The position numbers were made by a program, and so were the translations under genes. From Epiperipatus broadwayi (Eukaryota; Onychophora; Udeonychophora; Euonychophora; Peripatidae), in assembly GCA_028023455.1 (NCBI GenBank), contig JAQFVV010006199.1, positions 2,416,001 to 2,480,000 on the forward strand: DNA of 64,000 nucleotides, in the 5' to 3' direction. Numbering within the stretch: position 1 is the first letter of the stretch; each line of letters starts with the position of its first letter. Positions 21,477-35,270 of this stretch are shown here, one piece after another. Below the pieces are notes generated by a model that was given only the letters and a program-made list of their open reading frames with translations, had not been told where the DNA came from and did no database searches.

Positions 21477-24400
21477 GTTTGTGTGTCTGCACATACATTT
21501 ATAAAAGTATTTATCTTTATATGCATTACATTAGAGTTTTATATTCTATATTTATTTTTGAAATAATAAGTTTCAATACATTATTATTAAAAATCAGAGT
21601 AATACAAATAAAGAAATAGTATGGAAATAAAAATTTTAAATAAAGAGTTTAAACAAATTTCCTCTTCTGTTTGTGAATTTTATATTTATTTCAGCACCAT
21701 GTAAAATTTTAATCAAAAAATGGAAAAAAAAAGAACCAAATTTATTGAAATATAAGAGTAATGAGAGATAATAAGCTGCATAATAGAGTGTCTCAATCTT
21801 TTTTAGATTAAGTTGAAATTGAACCATTTTTCAAAAATCGTCTCAGGATGCCCAGATAACATTTTATAGAAATAGTTTAAATGATAATCACTTTGTGAAA
21901 AAGCAGCAAATAATTTTTCAAACAAATTTTATTATATATAAGCAATTAAAAATGATGACAAGTTATAATAGAATATTGAAATTTTATTATCATGTACATT
22001 GTATTTAGAAAGAACAAAAAAACATGTTAGTACAACTTTTCAATGGAAATACTACTTTGTTAGCACAGTGGTAAAAGCTGCAGTTTCCTGAATTGATTCT
22101 CAACCAAATCAAATGAAAAATAATTTCATCAATCAAATAGAAAAATGCTCAACCTTATTATCACCTAATTAATAATAATAATAATTACAGCTGGAGATGC
22201 TGTTATTCAATGCTCTTTATATGTGATTGATATCAGATTATATTGGTAAAAAAATTATCATTTACAATTTATCTATTATCCAGGCTGCCATAACCCAAGC
22301 ATATGTCAATGTGTTTTTTATTCAATTTATTCTACAAGGGACCCATCACAGCTATAAATTTTTTAAACATTTTGTAATCCAGATTATTTTTATAAAACTA
22401 TTTGCAGATAATATTTCATTTCATGTTATATATGCAGTTAGATATTGTTTGATGAATATGAAAATAGCATTCCACAGCCTTCTCTGTCAACCTATGTAAA
22501 TATTATTAATCTTCAGTGAACTATTCTCTGAAAAGTCTATGAGAATGCCTTATGATTTATATATATTCTATTTCAATGTTATATAATTTCATTCAACATA
22601 AGAAAATGTGCAGTTTTCAATATCTTGCATTATACTAATAAAGATAGTACAGTATTTATTTTCCATTTTGTTTCATTTTAGTGTATAGATATTAATATTC
22701 ATTTGCGATATGCTTATATTTGTAAAATATAAAAGAATAAATTTTAAACATTAATATTGTATAAGGAATATTGAAAATTATATCTTTATATTTTATTACA
22801 ATGATTGACTCAAGAGTTAATAGATAAATTTCCATTTGAAAAAAGTATAAAAAAAATCTCAGCCTAATTAATTGAAATAAATTCTATTATATTGCATTGG
22901 AAAGTGTTTATGTGTGGTGTGTATGGTATTTTATTTATACTTGATTAATTTAATGAAATTATTATAGTCAAGTCTATTATTTTGGTGCTGCAAATCTTAA
23001 TCCCCCAGGTAACTGATCATATGATTACTAATATTGAAGATTATAAATCAAAAAAAAAAAATTATACATATGCTCTTTTATATCTTGATGATTTCACCTC
23101 TTGTAGCAGTCTGGATGATTCAATTATGTTTAGAAGTATCAAGTTAGCTGCTAAAAACAGGTTTATGACTCCAAAGAATCTCTTATTAAAGATCAGTGAC
23201 AAATTTATAAAAAGATTTTGTCTAATCTAAATCATAGTTAGCTATTGCTTTTCATCATTTTTTATTATAAAACACAAGTTTCTAATATTATGAAATGCAT
23301 GAGGTCATCAACTATTTGTTCCATGTACTTTTTTTATATATAAAGAAAGAGATGAATTATATAGTAACTCCTAATTTAAAGTTGATACATTATCTACTTA
23401 TTAATTAATAATAGAGGCTATATTTAAATGTTGTTTGCTATGATAATTTTGAGTGAGTTAAAAACTGATATAATGAAGCAATATGATTGGTTTAATGCCC
23501 TATATAGTTCAGTGCACATATAGAATATCAGACTATATAACATAAGATTCTTGTAATGATTCCAGTTATGGCACTTCAAAGTTTTTATGAATTCTTGAGT
23601 GATAAAACCATTCAATTGAATTCAATGAAAAAAATTAATTTTTCAGAAATTTCACATAAAATAAAAAAATCTTGACAAAACATTATTACAATAGCATCTT
23701 TATTACATAGTAAAATTGATTAATTTATTTCATTTCTCAACAATTTTTTCAATTATAATAACTGTTTTAAGCACTTATCGAACAAAGGATTCAGGATATA
23801 CTAGAAACTTTATTGTATGTCAAAATAGATATTGGATTTTAGTCACTTTGAGCATTAAAAAAAAATCATAAGTGCTAGATGAATGATTAAATGAAATGAG
23901 TTATTAAATTGAAAGACAAGATGTGAAGTAAAAGAATTTTCAAATAATCTTAATTTTAAAATTTGTCAAGAAAATTTCCAGTATTTTTGTACCATTTCCA
24001 TGGACAATAGTAAATAATGTTATGCAACTTATTGTTTAAATAGATGTTTTTGGAACATTGATTGAGAACATAACTTGAATTGTAAATAAACCACACTTTT
24101 CTTTCATTTTCTATTATCTCTTTCTTCACACATGATAACAAACTTAGAATGAAATATATAACTTGTGCCATTTTCAAGATGCAAGAAAACTGAATTGGAG
24201 TATCCATTTAAATAACAAATAGAATTTTAATTAAATGAAGTGTTTAAAGTGTGTAACATCATTTAATATTAGTTATGAAAATAGTATGAAAATATTGTAA
24301 GCTTACTTGGTAAATTTTATAATTCTTTTACTCTGTCAAATGAACATTATTAAATTGACAAAATATTTTTTTAAATTTTAGCTAGATTTTTTTTAAATTT

Positions 24401-25785
24401 TTTTATCTGCAAGCAGTCATTTTGTTATTTGTAAATCTTCATCTTATTATTGTTAAGCAATCCCTTCCCTTTTTAAACACCTATAGTCTACAAAATATTC
24501 TAAATGTTTTATTACAATCATAATCATTAAAACAGGTAAAAAGTGAATCAGAATCATTGTTAGTTTTTCAAAAGGATACTTATGATATTTGAGTACCAAA
24601 GTAATAGTTTGATTTGATAATTGATTGAGAAATCGAACTTTTGATTTTATCATTGCACTAAACTACATAGGTCTAACTAATGATAAAACAATCTTCAATA
24701 ACTTTTGGCTAAGATGATTATCAGCTTAAAAATATAGATCATGTTTAAATATCTTTGTAGCTTTTTAGATGGAAATACATATTTATATATTCAGCATAGA
24801 ACCTAAAATTTTATTTCTATATTTAACCAGTTAAAGATAGAGTTCATCACCATAATGAGATAACTATTTTATATAAATTAGTAAAACCTATAGCTATTAT
24901 TCTAGCAAAAAATTATTACAATGAAATAAGATATCAGTTTCATGTTAATGTAACATAAGCATATTGGAAAATATAATTTAAAAGTGCTCCTAATATTGTG
25001 GAATTATTATGGTAAGATTATATGACCAATTAACATTTTCGGTTTGCAGAGTGTGATGATATTGAATTATAAAGGACATGCCTTTATTGGATTGGTATTT
25101 AAACATATTTTATTGAATTTGAATCCATAATTCAGAAGAAAAAGTAGATCTTAGCTCTTTCTCAAAAATACTATAAAGAGATGTAATATTGATCACTTTC
25201 ATTTAGAGGATATAGTTGAGAAAAAAAATATGACAAAAATTTATAATTCAATAAAGCATTGAACTCATTTAGAAGCAAGTTTGCTGCATAAAATGTCAAA
25301 TTATAGTATTGCGAGGTATACTGACTAAAAAGACCAGCATGTGACTTATGTATGTTTGTGTTTTGTTGATTAAGTTGCAAACTTGTTACAAAATATATAT
25401 TTTTTATTTTTCTTACTTTATATGATGTCAGGATAGCATATTTGATTATGAGTGTTTAGTAATGATTAAATGAATATAATTCTCTGATTATTATTTGGTT
25501 TTTTTTTTCTTTATATAAATATCGGTGTATAATTAATTAATTTTTTTATTATATTAGCAGCTTATTATTAAGTCAATAATTATAAACTTTTTTTTTTTGA
25601 TTGTAAAATATCTTGATTGATTATTCTTCCTTTAAGTTTTTTTTTTTTAATCACTGATAGTACCAAAAAATTGAATATTTATAATAATAATTAAAACTTA
25701 AATTAAAATTAAAACTAATATTTAAAGAATGGAGAGATGACTTGGAAATATTACTTTTCATAAAAACAATATTATCCTTAAACGT
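21477..25785. other. AT-rich sequence, nothing firmly recognised
   Basis: An 82-codon frame at 22982-23230 has balanced residue use but no motif I know. An A-box-like TAGCACAGTGG at 22061-22071 lacks a convincing B box. Neither is called. Confidence 0.45.
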
Positions 25786-25789
25786 CAAA

Positions 25790-25920
25790 ATGCAATCAAA
25801 ACGAGACTTCCGCCATTATCTAAACAGGAGAAGCTGTGTGTCGGTGGTAGGCGATCGGCACTGTCGTTTACTTATTAACATCAAATTTTATGTTCGCATC
25901 ATGATGGGATCTAGAAGGTA
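25790..25920 (+). promoter_or_regulatory. Candidate promoter and first exon of a host gene
   Basis: This is one of few stretches with normal base composition and retained CpG dinucleotides (ACGAGACTTCCGCCATT, GGCGATCGGCACTGTCG, GTTCGCATC). It holds a CGCCATTAT motif like the CCAT core seen near many animal start sites. Two successive ATG codons begin at about 25900 and 25903, and four codons later AGAAG is followed by GTAAAG, a good splice donor at 25919/25920. CpG stays elevated for a few hundred bases downstream (CGGTTAGCGG, TTACGTTGG). This fits a short first exon encoding about six or seven residues before a long intron. No second exon could be identified, so the gene is unnamed. A chance GC-richer patch is the alternative. 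Confidence 0.35.
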
Positions 25921-28550
25921 AAGTGCAATTTAAGACTACTTTCACTTCTTTTATATTTTATCTATTAGTGATCAATAGCAAATTTCGGTTAGCGGTTTCA
26001 AATTGCTATTTTATTTTACGTTGGGCTTCTTTCTCAGTTCTATTTGTATACATTTTTAAAATGCATGTCATTTCAGAAGCATCGAGTTTTAAAGTTGTTT
26101 ATGTTATAGAAATTACGTTTAATATATTCTTTTTGTTTTTCTTAATGTTTGTAATATTTGTTTTTATATTGTTTACATTATTATTATTAAAGAAAAACCG
26201 CTTCAAATTTAAATCTTGATTCAATTACTTTAGTGGATAATTTTGGTGAAATGTACTTGAAAGTTATATGTTATAAAAGTAAATTTTTGAATTGTTTAGA
26301 AATACCAATTATCAATAATTTATATTCTAAACTATATTTTTCTCTTAATAAAACTTTGACAAGCGCGTTGAATAATTTTGTTTTGACTAATTGATTGATA
26401 GTCTTGCTTTAATATATTTAGGATTTGAATATCACTTAATGCATTTTTAAAATTATAATCAAGAGTATTGTACATATTTTTAAATCCGTGTTTAAGAAAG
26501 GGTGGCACAATAGCTTAAGAAACAGGAAGATAAAATGATTGGATAATTTTCTATTTAATTTAGTTTGCCGTTTCCTTAACCTTGCCTTTATGATAAATTA
26601 TACGACAGCTAAACTTGAATTCTATAGGTTATCTTATTTTTAATAGGTAGTATTTGTCTATAACTAATGTTAGTAAAATGTTAATAGAAAAATTAAAGCT
26701 CGCAAAGAATTATTAATTAGGAGATGCATAAAACTAATTAATATAGTTTATAAACATCCGATTATTTTCGTTTTTATTCCGTGCTAGCTGACTGGTTATT
26801 TGTGATATGTATAATATATACACTTAATTTTTTATGCATTTCGTCAGTTAGGCCTCAAATGTGGAGGAGAGTTAGAACTTTTCTGGTATATATCAAATAA
26901 AGCATCACATTGAATCTGAAGATTTAACTTACCATATAAGAAGTAAAGGTGGCTAATCGATATATATATGTATAAGTCATTAACCAGAAACTAGTCTAAG
27001 GATTTGGTTGGTATTATCATATAATAGAAATTTTTACATACTAAAAATTTCTAAATACAAGATTATTAGTTAAAGTATAAATTAAAATGGAAAATGTAAC
27101 AATCAACTAGCAGCAGATTAGCTTGATAAAGTTTATTATTATAGATATTATTTAAGGTTTTTGTTTTTCTGTCTGTTTACTGAATCTCCACTCTTCAAAT
27201 TGTTATCTGTTTGTCTCAGTAAGCTTCTACTCAGAGCAGAAATCAAAATGAAATTAGGAAAAAAAAAATGGAGTACTGTATTTACAAAAATACACTTAGC
27301 AATTCTTTTAATCAACCTAGAAGTTTCTAAAAGGAAAAAAAAAATGTTAATATTGAATACCTAAAAAAACAATTTTTCATTTTATCAAGAATTTAATTAA
27401 GAATTGCTCAATAAGGAAGTCCTGCATAATTTTTTTTTAAAATTGTTCGATTTGGTCATATCATATCACTAGCATAGTCTTTTAAACTATATACAAAAAA
27501 AAAAAAAACAACACTCAAACTTTTTCTGTACACTATGTAGAAAATTTTCTTAATAAGCCAGTTATAATCATTGCCATCTTGATAATAGATAATAATATTA
27601 AAAATCTATGCAACATGTGCTAGAACCACGTGTTATAAACTTGAACAATTATTGGACACTAGATGACAGTGATATACCCAAACTTTCATACAATTTTGTC
27701 TACTATTCAAACATAAATGATTCAGATACATTCTAGATTGAGTAAATTATTATTAATTGCAGATATTGAGAAAATACTGTTAAAACTGGAACAAGTTATG
27801 CATTATGCATTTGTTAATGTTATAATTTCCAGGAACATTTTTTTTTCCAAAGTTTTAATACTATATTATTAAATTATCTTTGATCTAATATTCTAAAAAA
27901 TGACTCGAATCAAAAGTGAGTTGAAATATTGTGTAATCTTTTTACAGATGTTTTATTTTTATAATATTATACTCTGATGACAATAAGTGTAACACAACTT
28001 TTATTCAAAATATATATATTTTTTTCCATGAAGCAAAAACTTTAAGAACTCGAGTGCCTAAATCTTTTAGTAAATTTTGTATCAAATTTTCTCAATGACT
28101 GACAAAAGTAATTATTGAAGATTGATCATTAATCTAGTTCTTATATAAATAAATGTTAATTTAACGATAGTTCGAAATCCATTTGTAGTAAGCAGATTTG
28201 AAAATGACGAAAAAAAAAACATCTGAAATATTTTTATAGAGGTGATTTTTGAAGTTGCAGTTGAGAATGGTGGGAAAAACATAATTATCGTAATAGAATT
28301 AATGTTCTAAAATTGAATACTTCAGTGTATATTACTACTGTGAATCGAAGACTTGTAAAAATCAGTGGAAGGTGGATGGGAGGAGAGGAATGAGTTTATT
28401 CTTTTAGAGATAACAGTAAATGAAATTTTATACTTAGCAATATAATTTTGATTAATAAACAGGTTAATGCTGAGATAAGAGTCATGTTTTAAAAAAGATT
28501 TATATAATGACATCATTGGATTAAAAAATTTTTTAAAAACTTGTTAAGGA
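25921..28550. other. AT-rich sequence, possible first intron
   Basis: The 98-codon frame at 25923-26219 is rich in Phe, Leu and Ile, as AT-rich chance frames are, and no domain is recognisable. AACCAGAAACTAGTCTAAGG near 26986-27005 matches the AGAAACTAGTCTGGGG block of the hairpin-family arm over about 18 bp and may be a small relic of it. Nothing else is recognised. Confidence 0.4.
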
Positions 28551-28553
28551 GAT

Positions 28554-28662
28554 AGCATTAGTACAATTAGTATATATGTACTTGAACAACAAAATAATAT
28601 TTAAACAGCATTAGTACAATTAGTATATATGTGTACTTGAACAGCAAAATAATTTTTAAGTC
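28554..28662 (+). repeat. 53-bp tandem duplication
   Basis: Two head-to-tail copies start AGCATTAGTACAATTAG at 28554 and 28607. They differ by an inserted GT (TATGTGTAC versus TATGTAC) and a few substitutions. Confidence 0.9.
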
Positions 28663-29477
28663 TGAAATTTTTAGAATAGAGCTAAAAGAGCTATTTGGGA
28701 ATTTTATTTTTAATGCCATCTAGAATTTATAGATTATTTAGTAATTACATAGATTAGGTCTAGAATAGAATTAAGATTAAATGTAAGAATATTTATGTGA
28801 TATTTACTTTTGGTATATATGTAATATATAATCAGTCCATCTGATTATGCTTGTGCAGAGTACGCAAGTTTTTAATTTTTATTAAGCCAAATGCATTTTC
28901 AACACTATACATATAATTTCTCTCTCTTTCTATATATATATGGAGTCTATTTATTAGAAGTGATAAGTTTAAAAAAGTTTGATAATTGAATTTGTAATAA
29001 TGGGAAATAGTCTTATAGAAATAGTGTTAATAAGAATTTAATAGAGGAATGCTACACAGAAAGACTACAGAAAATATCTATGCCTATATTCTTTACATTT
29101 GATGCAGACAATTTTTTTTTTCCAATCTAATTTTTCTAGATATTTCATTAATTCTGTTTAATATTTTGTAAAGTATATCTGCAAATATTACTATATCATT
29201 GATCATTCTGATGCATTGAATTTTTCAATATTCATTGCTAATCAGTCTTTATAAATACAACTTTCAATTAATAACTTTGACTTAAAAATATCAAACTTTC
29301 TGCACTCATAACTTCAGATAAATATTCTAATGAATAGTGCTAATCATTTATTACACTAAAGATTATCTTTAGCCCAAATATAAACTTTAAACTTCATTTA
29401 TAGATTAATTTATATTATGCACAAATATATGGAGTGACATAGGTTTATCTCTCTTTTTCCACATTTTTTTTTTTTTT
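28663..29477. other. AT-rich sequence with one dispersed repeat segment
   Basis: From about 29285 to 29440, the order ATCAAACTTTCTGCA, CTTCAGATAAATATTCTAATG, AGCCCAAATATAAAC resembles 34525-34640 (ATCAAATTCTCAGCA, TTTAGATAAATATTTTATAATG, AGTCCAGATATAAAT). That points to an old dispersed repeat of unknown type. Confidence 0.45.
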
Positions 29478-29635
29478 TAAGATGCACTTAAACCTCCATC
29501 ATACATTCTTGAAGTACAGCACTAGCTATGTGAAAAAGTCGAATAACCCCAAGGTGCATATTTCAATAGTTTTGGGAGTCATTTGTCTTTCTCGGGTGGG
29601 ATAGAATGGAGGTTTTAAATACATCTTTAAGAATA
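29478..29635. repeat. Inverted repeat with TTTAAA-CCTCCATT arms
   Basis: AAGATGCACTTAAACCTCCATCATAC at one end pairs, with mismatches, with GATAGAATGGAGGTTTTAAATACATCTT at the other, about 95 bp apart. Related single arms appear at about 30008-30040 (TGGAGTGGAGTTTTAAACATG) and 34730-34765 (TTAAGATATGTTTAAAATTTCC), so this is a small dispersed family, possibly a MITE. Confidence 0.6.
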
Positions 29636-32600
29636 CTACATATGAAAAAGTAGAGATGAAGTTGTGTTACCCCTTATGTTCATGTATAACTACAAAAAAA
29701 GAAGAAAATAGATGTATTAATCTTTAATTGACATTTAAAGTTTATATCTGAGCTAGGGATAATGTCTAATTTAATAAATGATTATTAATAATCATTATTA
29801 TATTTATCTGAAGGCATTGCTGCCAAAATGGTGAGTGCAGATAGTTTGAGTTGTAAATCAAGATGTAATAATTTGATATTGATAAATATCAAACAAATAA
29901 TGAAAAATTGTATAAGATATTGTAATCTGGGGCAACTGATAAGTGCTTTTTCAGCATTAAATGTGTATTTTTGGCTTTTTTAGATGTCTTGATTTATATA
30001 TTTCAAATATGTGTGATGGAGTGGAGTTTTAAACATGTTTTATCAATTGATGTAAATATTAAACTAGTAATGAATAAATTGAAAGTTTAATCAGTTTTAC
30101 AGATCCATGATTCATAAACCAATTTTCTAATAAATGTTTTCACAATAACCCATTCTGTCAAATACTTGTCGAAAACTAGTGAAATCTCATATTAATAGTT
30201 GTTCTTATTCATTTACACTTTCTAAATTGTAGCTAGCTGCTCTTCAAATAGAAACCTGATTAATCTAATCTGATATATAGTAACCACCCCACTATATCTA
30301 CTACCATTTGATTTCAAGCCTTTTCATGGTTACTTGAAACCATTCATAATAGTGAACTTTATATAATATATATTTAACATATATGTACACAACTATTTTA
30401 AATTTTTTTAAAAATGTATATATTTAGACATCAACAAAAATAATTAACAATAACAAAAAAAGAATATAGTTATGAAAGACAGTATAATATATAGAGAGAA
30501 CTATATGATTGCCTAAGATAAGGGAATAATTGACAGAACAGGTTCATGAAAAAGCTCAAACAGCTTTGGATTTTATGACAAAATCTTTAATGATAAATGT
30601 GCTTAATATTAGTGCTCTAAAAGTCATTAGACATAACAATTAGATGTAATTGGGGGGGGGGGGCAAAAAAATGAGTACATTATAATGATTGCAGTATAAT
30701 TTAAGTTTTGAGTGTTTGACAACATTCTAAATCATTGAATAATACAATGAACACTTTGTTATTTTTGTTCATTTCCTTACAATTTTCTTTTGAATAGCAA
30801 AATGTGTCTTAATCACATATTTTGCACATCTTGACTTTAGTAGGTGAAATCATTGTTGAATTTCACTTATGTATTTATAAATAATTATTTATTAATAATT
30901 GTTTATTGATTAAAGTATTTTTTCTTTTTTTTTTTTAAAAAAAACAACAACTTATGAATCTTAGATTATGAAATTCTTTGAATCTAATGCATATTTTCTT
31001 TATAGTTATATCAAAATAATTTTTGAATTAAAAGCTTTTTGTCCTGTGGATGAATAATTATTATTATTTTTGTTTCATAAAATATATTAAAAAAAGATTG
31101 ACATTGCCTATTATTAAAAGCAATCAATATAATGGAATGAGTATTACTAGACTTATCATTAATTCATAGTCATAAAATTTATATATGCAAGCTTTTCTAC
31201 AATACTGATGGACTTGTGGGTATCTATATTCGATTTTATGCTTAGTGATTTTTTAAACACTGCACGTCAACATCATAAAACAATACTAAGATAACTAATC
31301 AATAAATTTAAGATTCTTTTTCTTTGGAGAAGGGATTTCTCATAAAATCACTACACTACTTAATACCAACTTACAAATTAATTATAAATTCAATGTATAA
31401 TTTAAAATTGCCTTATTTCTTGTCATTGATAGATTTATTTTCCAACTTTTAGTATTATTTGATTTTTCAATTTATTTAATATTGAGAGAAAAAGGGGGTA
31501 GGGAAATGGTGATGGAAAAGAAATATATTTAATTGTAATTTTTCTTTTTGAACATTGATTTCTTTCTCAAATAAAACATTTTAACAATATAAATGAAGAA
31601 CACAAAGTTTTTTTTTTTTTTTTATTACTATAATTTATAAAAACTAAAATAATTTTTTGTAATGCATGAAAATATTTCATTTTTATGTTTCCTGTTGTAT
31701 TTTTTTTTTAACTATTTACTATCTATATGTAAAGAAGGTTGCATTTTAAATTTATTGATTAGTTATCCTATTATTATTTTATGACATCATAATCAGTTAA
31801 AAAAAATGAAATGTAGATATATAAGTCCATTGGTATACTTCTCTATTGTATGATATGGTGGTAAATAATTGTTTTTTAGCACAATGCAAATTTTGTCATG
31901 ACCTGATAAAATAACCCACATTCTTCTTAAACTTTCAAAGCTCCTTAATCTTATTAAAACATATTTTGAACAATAGCAATTAGGAGAAAAATCTTAATTG
32001 ATATGATTTATCTGCAAATCATATACTAGATCATTTTTCCATAACAATAACTCAGTATTCACCAATTTTTATAATCTTTTAGTGTCATATCCCCTTCAAA
32101 TTGAATGGATGCCATGTTGAATTTTAAGCAATTGGACCGAGATACAATTTGTACAATATCTTCAGGATTAATGCAGTAAATATCAAGGGTTCTGTATTAT
32201 TAAAAAGACCAAATATTAATGAATGTCATAAGAAAATATAGTCATTTTTAAAAATAATTGAAAATTCTAAATTTTGAGAATTAAATTTTAATTTGACACC
32301 TTTCTAGACAGTTTAATCACATTCTTTATGAAATTTACAAAAAAAGATATATAACATGACTTACTTGAGATAATTTTTAATTTTATAGCATTAGAAATAA
32401 GACACACAGAAGACTTTTTTTGCTAGCTGATCTAGATTTTTTTCTTCTATACAGCTATCTGCTGCACATATACTTCTTTCTAAGGTAGAAATATTTCCCA
32501 ATAAGTTTTGTATATCAGATATTATGCAAACATAATTTTAATTAATTGTAATTTATTATAAAAATGAAATTAATTATAAAATAATTGCAAAAATATTATA

Positions 32601-32950
32601 TATATAATATAAAAAAGCAAAGAGAAAAAGTAACAAGATGAAAAACAAAATTTTTTGCAGGATGTATGTATATCACATTTCCATAAATGGTCATAGCTAA
32701 ACAAGATTTTTTTTTTCTCAATATAAAATATTAATGAAAATAGAAAAAATACTCCATAGATTGCAAAAAATGAAATTAAATTGTTTATGTGCATGTATTC
32801 AACAAAAATATATGATACAGATCTATTCAATAAGATACTGCTTACAGTAAGATATGATAGTGAAATAAATTTGATCTCTTCATTAAATTCGTTATTTACA
32901 ACATATATAATATTTATACTACAATTGATAGAATATATTACTTTTATATA
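29636..32950. other. AT-rich sequence, nothing recognised apart from a poly-G run
   Basis: There are long A and T runs (for example 31606-31623), a 12-base G run at 30652-30663 and one single arm of the 29.5-kb inverted-repeat family. No frames with motifs were seen. Confidence 0.5.
30652..30663 (+). repeat. Poly-G run of 12
   Basis: Twelve consecutive G residues, followed by CAAAAAA. This is the longest G or C homopolymer I saw in the window. Confidence 0.9.
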
Positions 32951-32952
32951 AA

Positions 32953-33420
32953 ATTACAATTGGCTAGGTTCTAGGCATTTGGAGTCATATTTATTAGAAC
33001 AACAGACATTCTATAACACAAATAATTCTTTATTCTACAGTATTATAAATTATTTATATAAAAAAATATATTAAAAATATTGTATAATTACAGGTGATAA
33101 AAAATATTGCCTCTGAAATATATTTACATTTGGCTAGGGTCTAAACAATGGAATTACATATATACATATCGAAATACAATCAGACTTTCTACAACACAAA
33201 ATAAATCTTTAAGCTATAGCATTATAAATTATTTATATAAAAAAAATTATGACAAATGTTATATACTTATAGTTGGTAGAAATTATTGTCTCTGCAGTTT
33301 TATATAATTATGATTGCTTAGGTTCTAAGCCCTACAACTTCTATGTATATGTATCGAAATAATGTTTTCTTTACGGCAAAAAAAAAAAACATTGCTGTTA
33401 ATTCTTTTCCACGAATTTTA
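32953..33420 (+). repeat. Tandem repeat of about 175-183 bp, two and a half copies
   Basis: Units start at TTACAATTGGCTAGGTTCTAG (about 32954), TTACATTTGGCTAGGGTCTAA (about 33126) and TTATGATTGCTTAGGTTCTAA (about 33308). Shared internal marks are TTCTATAACACAAAT / TTCTACAACACAAAA, then TATTATAAATTATTTATATAA in the first two units, then TATTG(C/T)CTCTG. The third unit runs into TATGTATCGAAATAATG and then diverges. A still weaker partial copy may lie at 33560-33665 (GATTGGTTAAAATTCTAACC). Confidence 0.8.
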
Positions 33421-34984
33421 AAAAATCAAAGATAAAAAATTTAAAAATCCCTTTTACTAAAATGTTAATAGAAAAACACAATTTGTAAGTTACAGAAAAA
33501 AAAAAAAGCCATTAAAAAGTTGATGAAATGACAGAAAAGATGGGTTATGCCATGTTTGTATTCCTTATCAAGGTCATTGATTGGTTAAAATTCTAACCAG
33601 TGACTTAAACTTATCTGAGACTTCAAATATACATACATAGAAATATAGCCATAAGTGTTTTCAGCCCATGAAATTTTTTTTACCACAAATACCAATATCA
33701 CATATAGATGCTATTTTTTAATGATCTATTGAGTTCTATAATTTAATGCATTAGTGAGAATGAATAATAATTATATTAATTTCACAATTAACTTCCATAA
33801 TTAATAAAAACTATACAAACATAACTAATTTCTTGTAAAAAATTATTCTGTTTGCACTTCTAATTTAATTCTTCACAATTTTCCAATATAAAATAGAGAT
33901 TAAGTGGATTATAAGTACATGAAAAAAAAAATCAGTCTTTCATTTTATTTTAAAAATTGGTATTAAACTGAATTATCTAGGCAAGAAATTTTTATATATG
34001 TATGTGATAATAGGCATATCAATTTATGTGGAATTATTCATGATTCATCAGTTGGCTTGTATAGTTATCACAAAACTTATCTTTAAGTATTTGTCCTTTT
34101 TTGTCTTCTCTCTCATTTTTTCTGAAATTAAAATGTCTATCCTCATTTATGGATGAATATTCCAAATGAATTTTGTTAATAAATCTATGTATTTATAATA
34201 TAAAAATTAACTAAATTTATGCTTGTAATGACTTAAACTCTTTTATATAAAATAATGTCACTTAAGTTATTGTTGCATTTTATTTCTTATAATTTATCTT
34301 TTATCAATATTCATCCTCTCAATTTAGAGCAGCAAAAGAATGACATACTTGGGGGAATTCATGAATTGAAGCTCTGCTTAATTCTAATGCTCAAATATCA
34401 CATGATCTAAGTGACCAATCATTTGATTATTACTAACATGGCAATTAAATCCAAATTAATTGAAGTTAGCAGGCAAATCTTATTTCTAGATATAGAAATT
34501 AGAATTTTTACAATTTGATCTATAAGTATCAAATTCTCAGCAGTCACATTTTTGACATTATCCACTTTAGATAAATATTTTATAATGTTTATTAAGCTAT
34601 ACGTATCATATCATTTCTAGTCCAGATATAAATTTTCAAACCAAGAGAAAAATTAATTTTATTAAACATAAATACACAGTACCATTTATTAATTTTATAT
34701 ATATTTTCCATATGCAATATCTTTTTTTAAGATATGTTTAAAATTTCCATTCCACCACGTATTTGGATTTAGCAGACAAGCCTTGTTTCATAATAGACAT
34801 TGACATTTTTATGTTAATAAGTCATGATATGATATACAGTTTGTATATGATGAATTCACACTTATTTAGCATCAGCTTAAGTATAGTTGAGTGTCTAATT
34901 GTCACATTTTGAATTACAAGTGTCAAATTTACTCCACTAATATTTTTATTTTATTTTTTTAAAAGATCTGTTTGATTTTTTAAT
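33421..34984. other. AT-rich sequence with one dispersed repeat segment
   Basis: Positions 34525-34765 resemble 29285-29510, ending in the TTAAGATATGTTTAAAA arm noted at 29.5 kb. Nothing else was recognised. Confidence 0.45.
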
Positions 34985-35270
34985 GTTTTTTTTTTTTTTT
35001 ATCCTGTAATATTTTTGAATGCTTTTAATATTACTGGATTTTGGAAAATAGATGAATACTATTTTTATAGATTATTATGAATCATTTAAAAATGTAATTA
35101 TCTAATATTATTATTTTAAAAGTGGTGTATTCACATTTTTTATGTTTTATTTTTATTTTTTTATTTTTTATCCTGTGTTATTTTTGAATGTTTGTATTAA
35201 CATAGGAATTAAAAAAAAAATGTGAAAACTGTTTTTACATATTACTATGAATCACTTAAATAAATATCTG
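34985..35270 (+). repeat. Spaced duplication of about 110 bp
   Basis: A T-run followed by ATCCTGTAATATTTTTGAATG (about 35000) recurs as a T-run plus ATCCTGTGTTATTTTTGAATG (about 35170). Both continue through TTTTTATA(G/C)ATTA to ATGAATCA(T/C)TTAAA at about 35090 and 35260. The copies are some 170 bp apart. Confidence 0.75.

Noticed and set aside
22061-22130. tRNA-like or SINE head: TAGCACAGTGG matches an internal A box
   Set aside because: The only B-box candidate (GAATTGATTCT) is weak and too close, no cloverleaf can be drawn and no SINE body follows.
22982-23230. 82-codon plus frame with varied residue use
   Set aside because: No recognisable domain, no splice or promoter support, and its length is not remarkable for this window.
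25923-26219. 98-codon plus frame after the candidate first exon
   Set aside because: Dominated by Phe, Leu and Ile from T-rich sequence. It begins just after a good splice donor, so it is more likely intronic.
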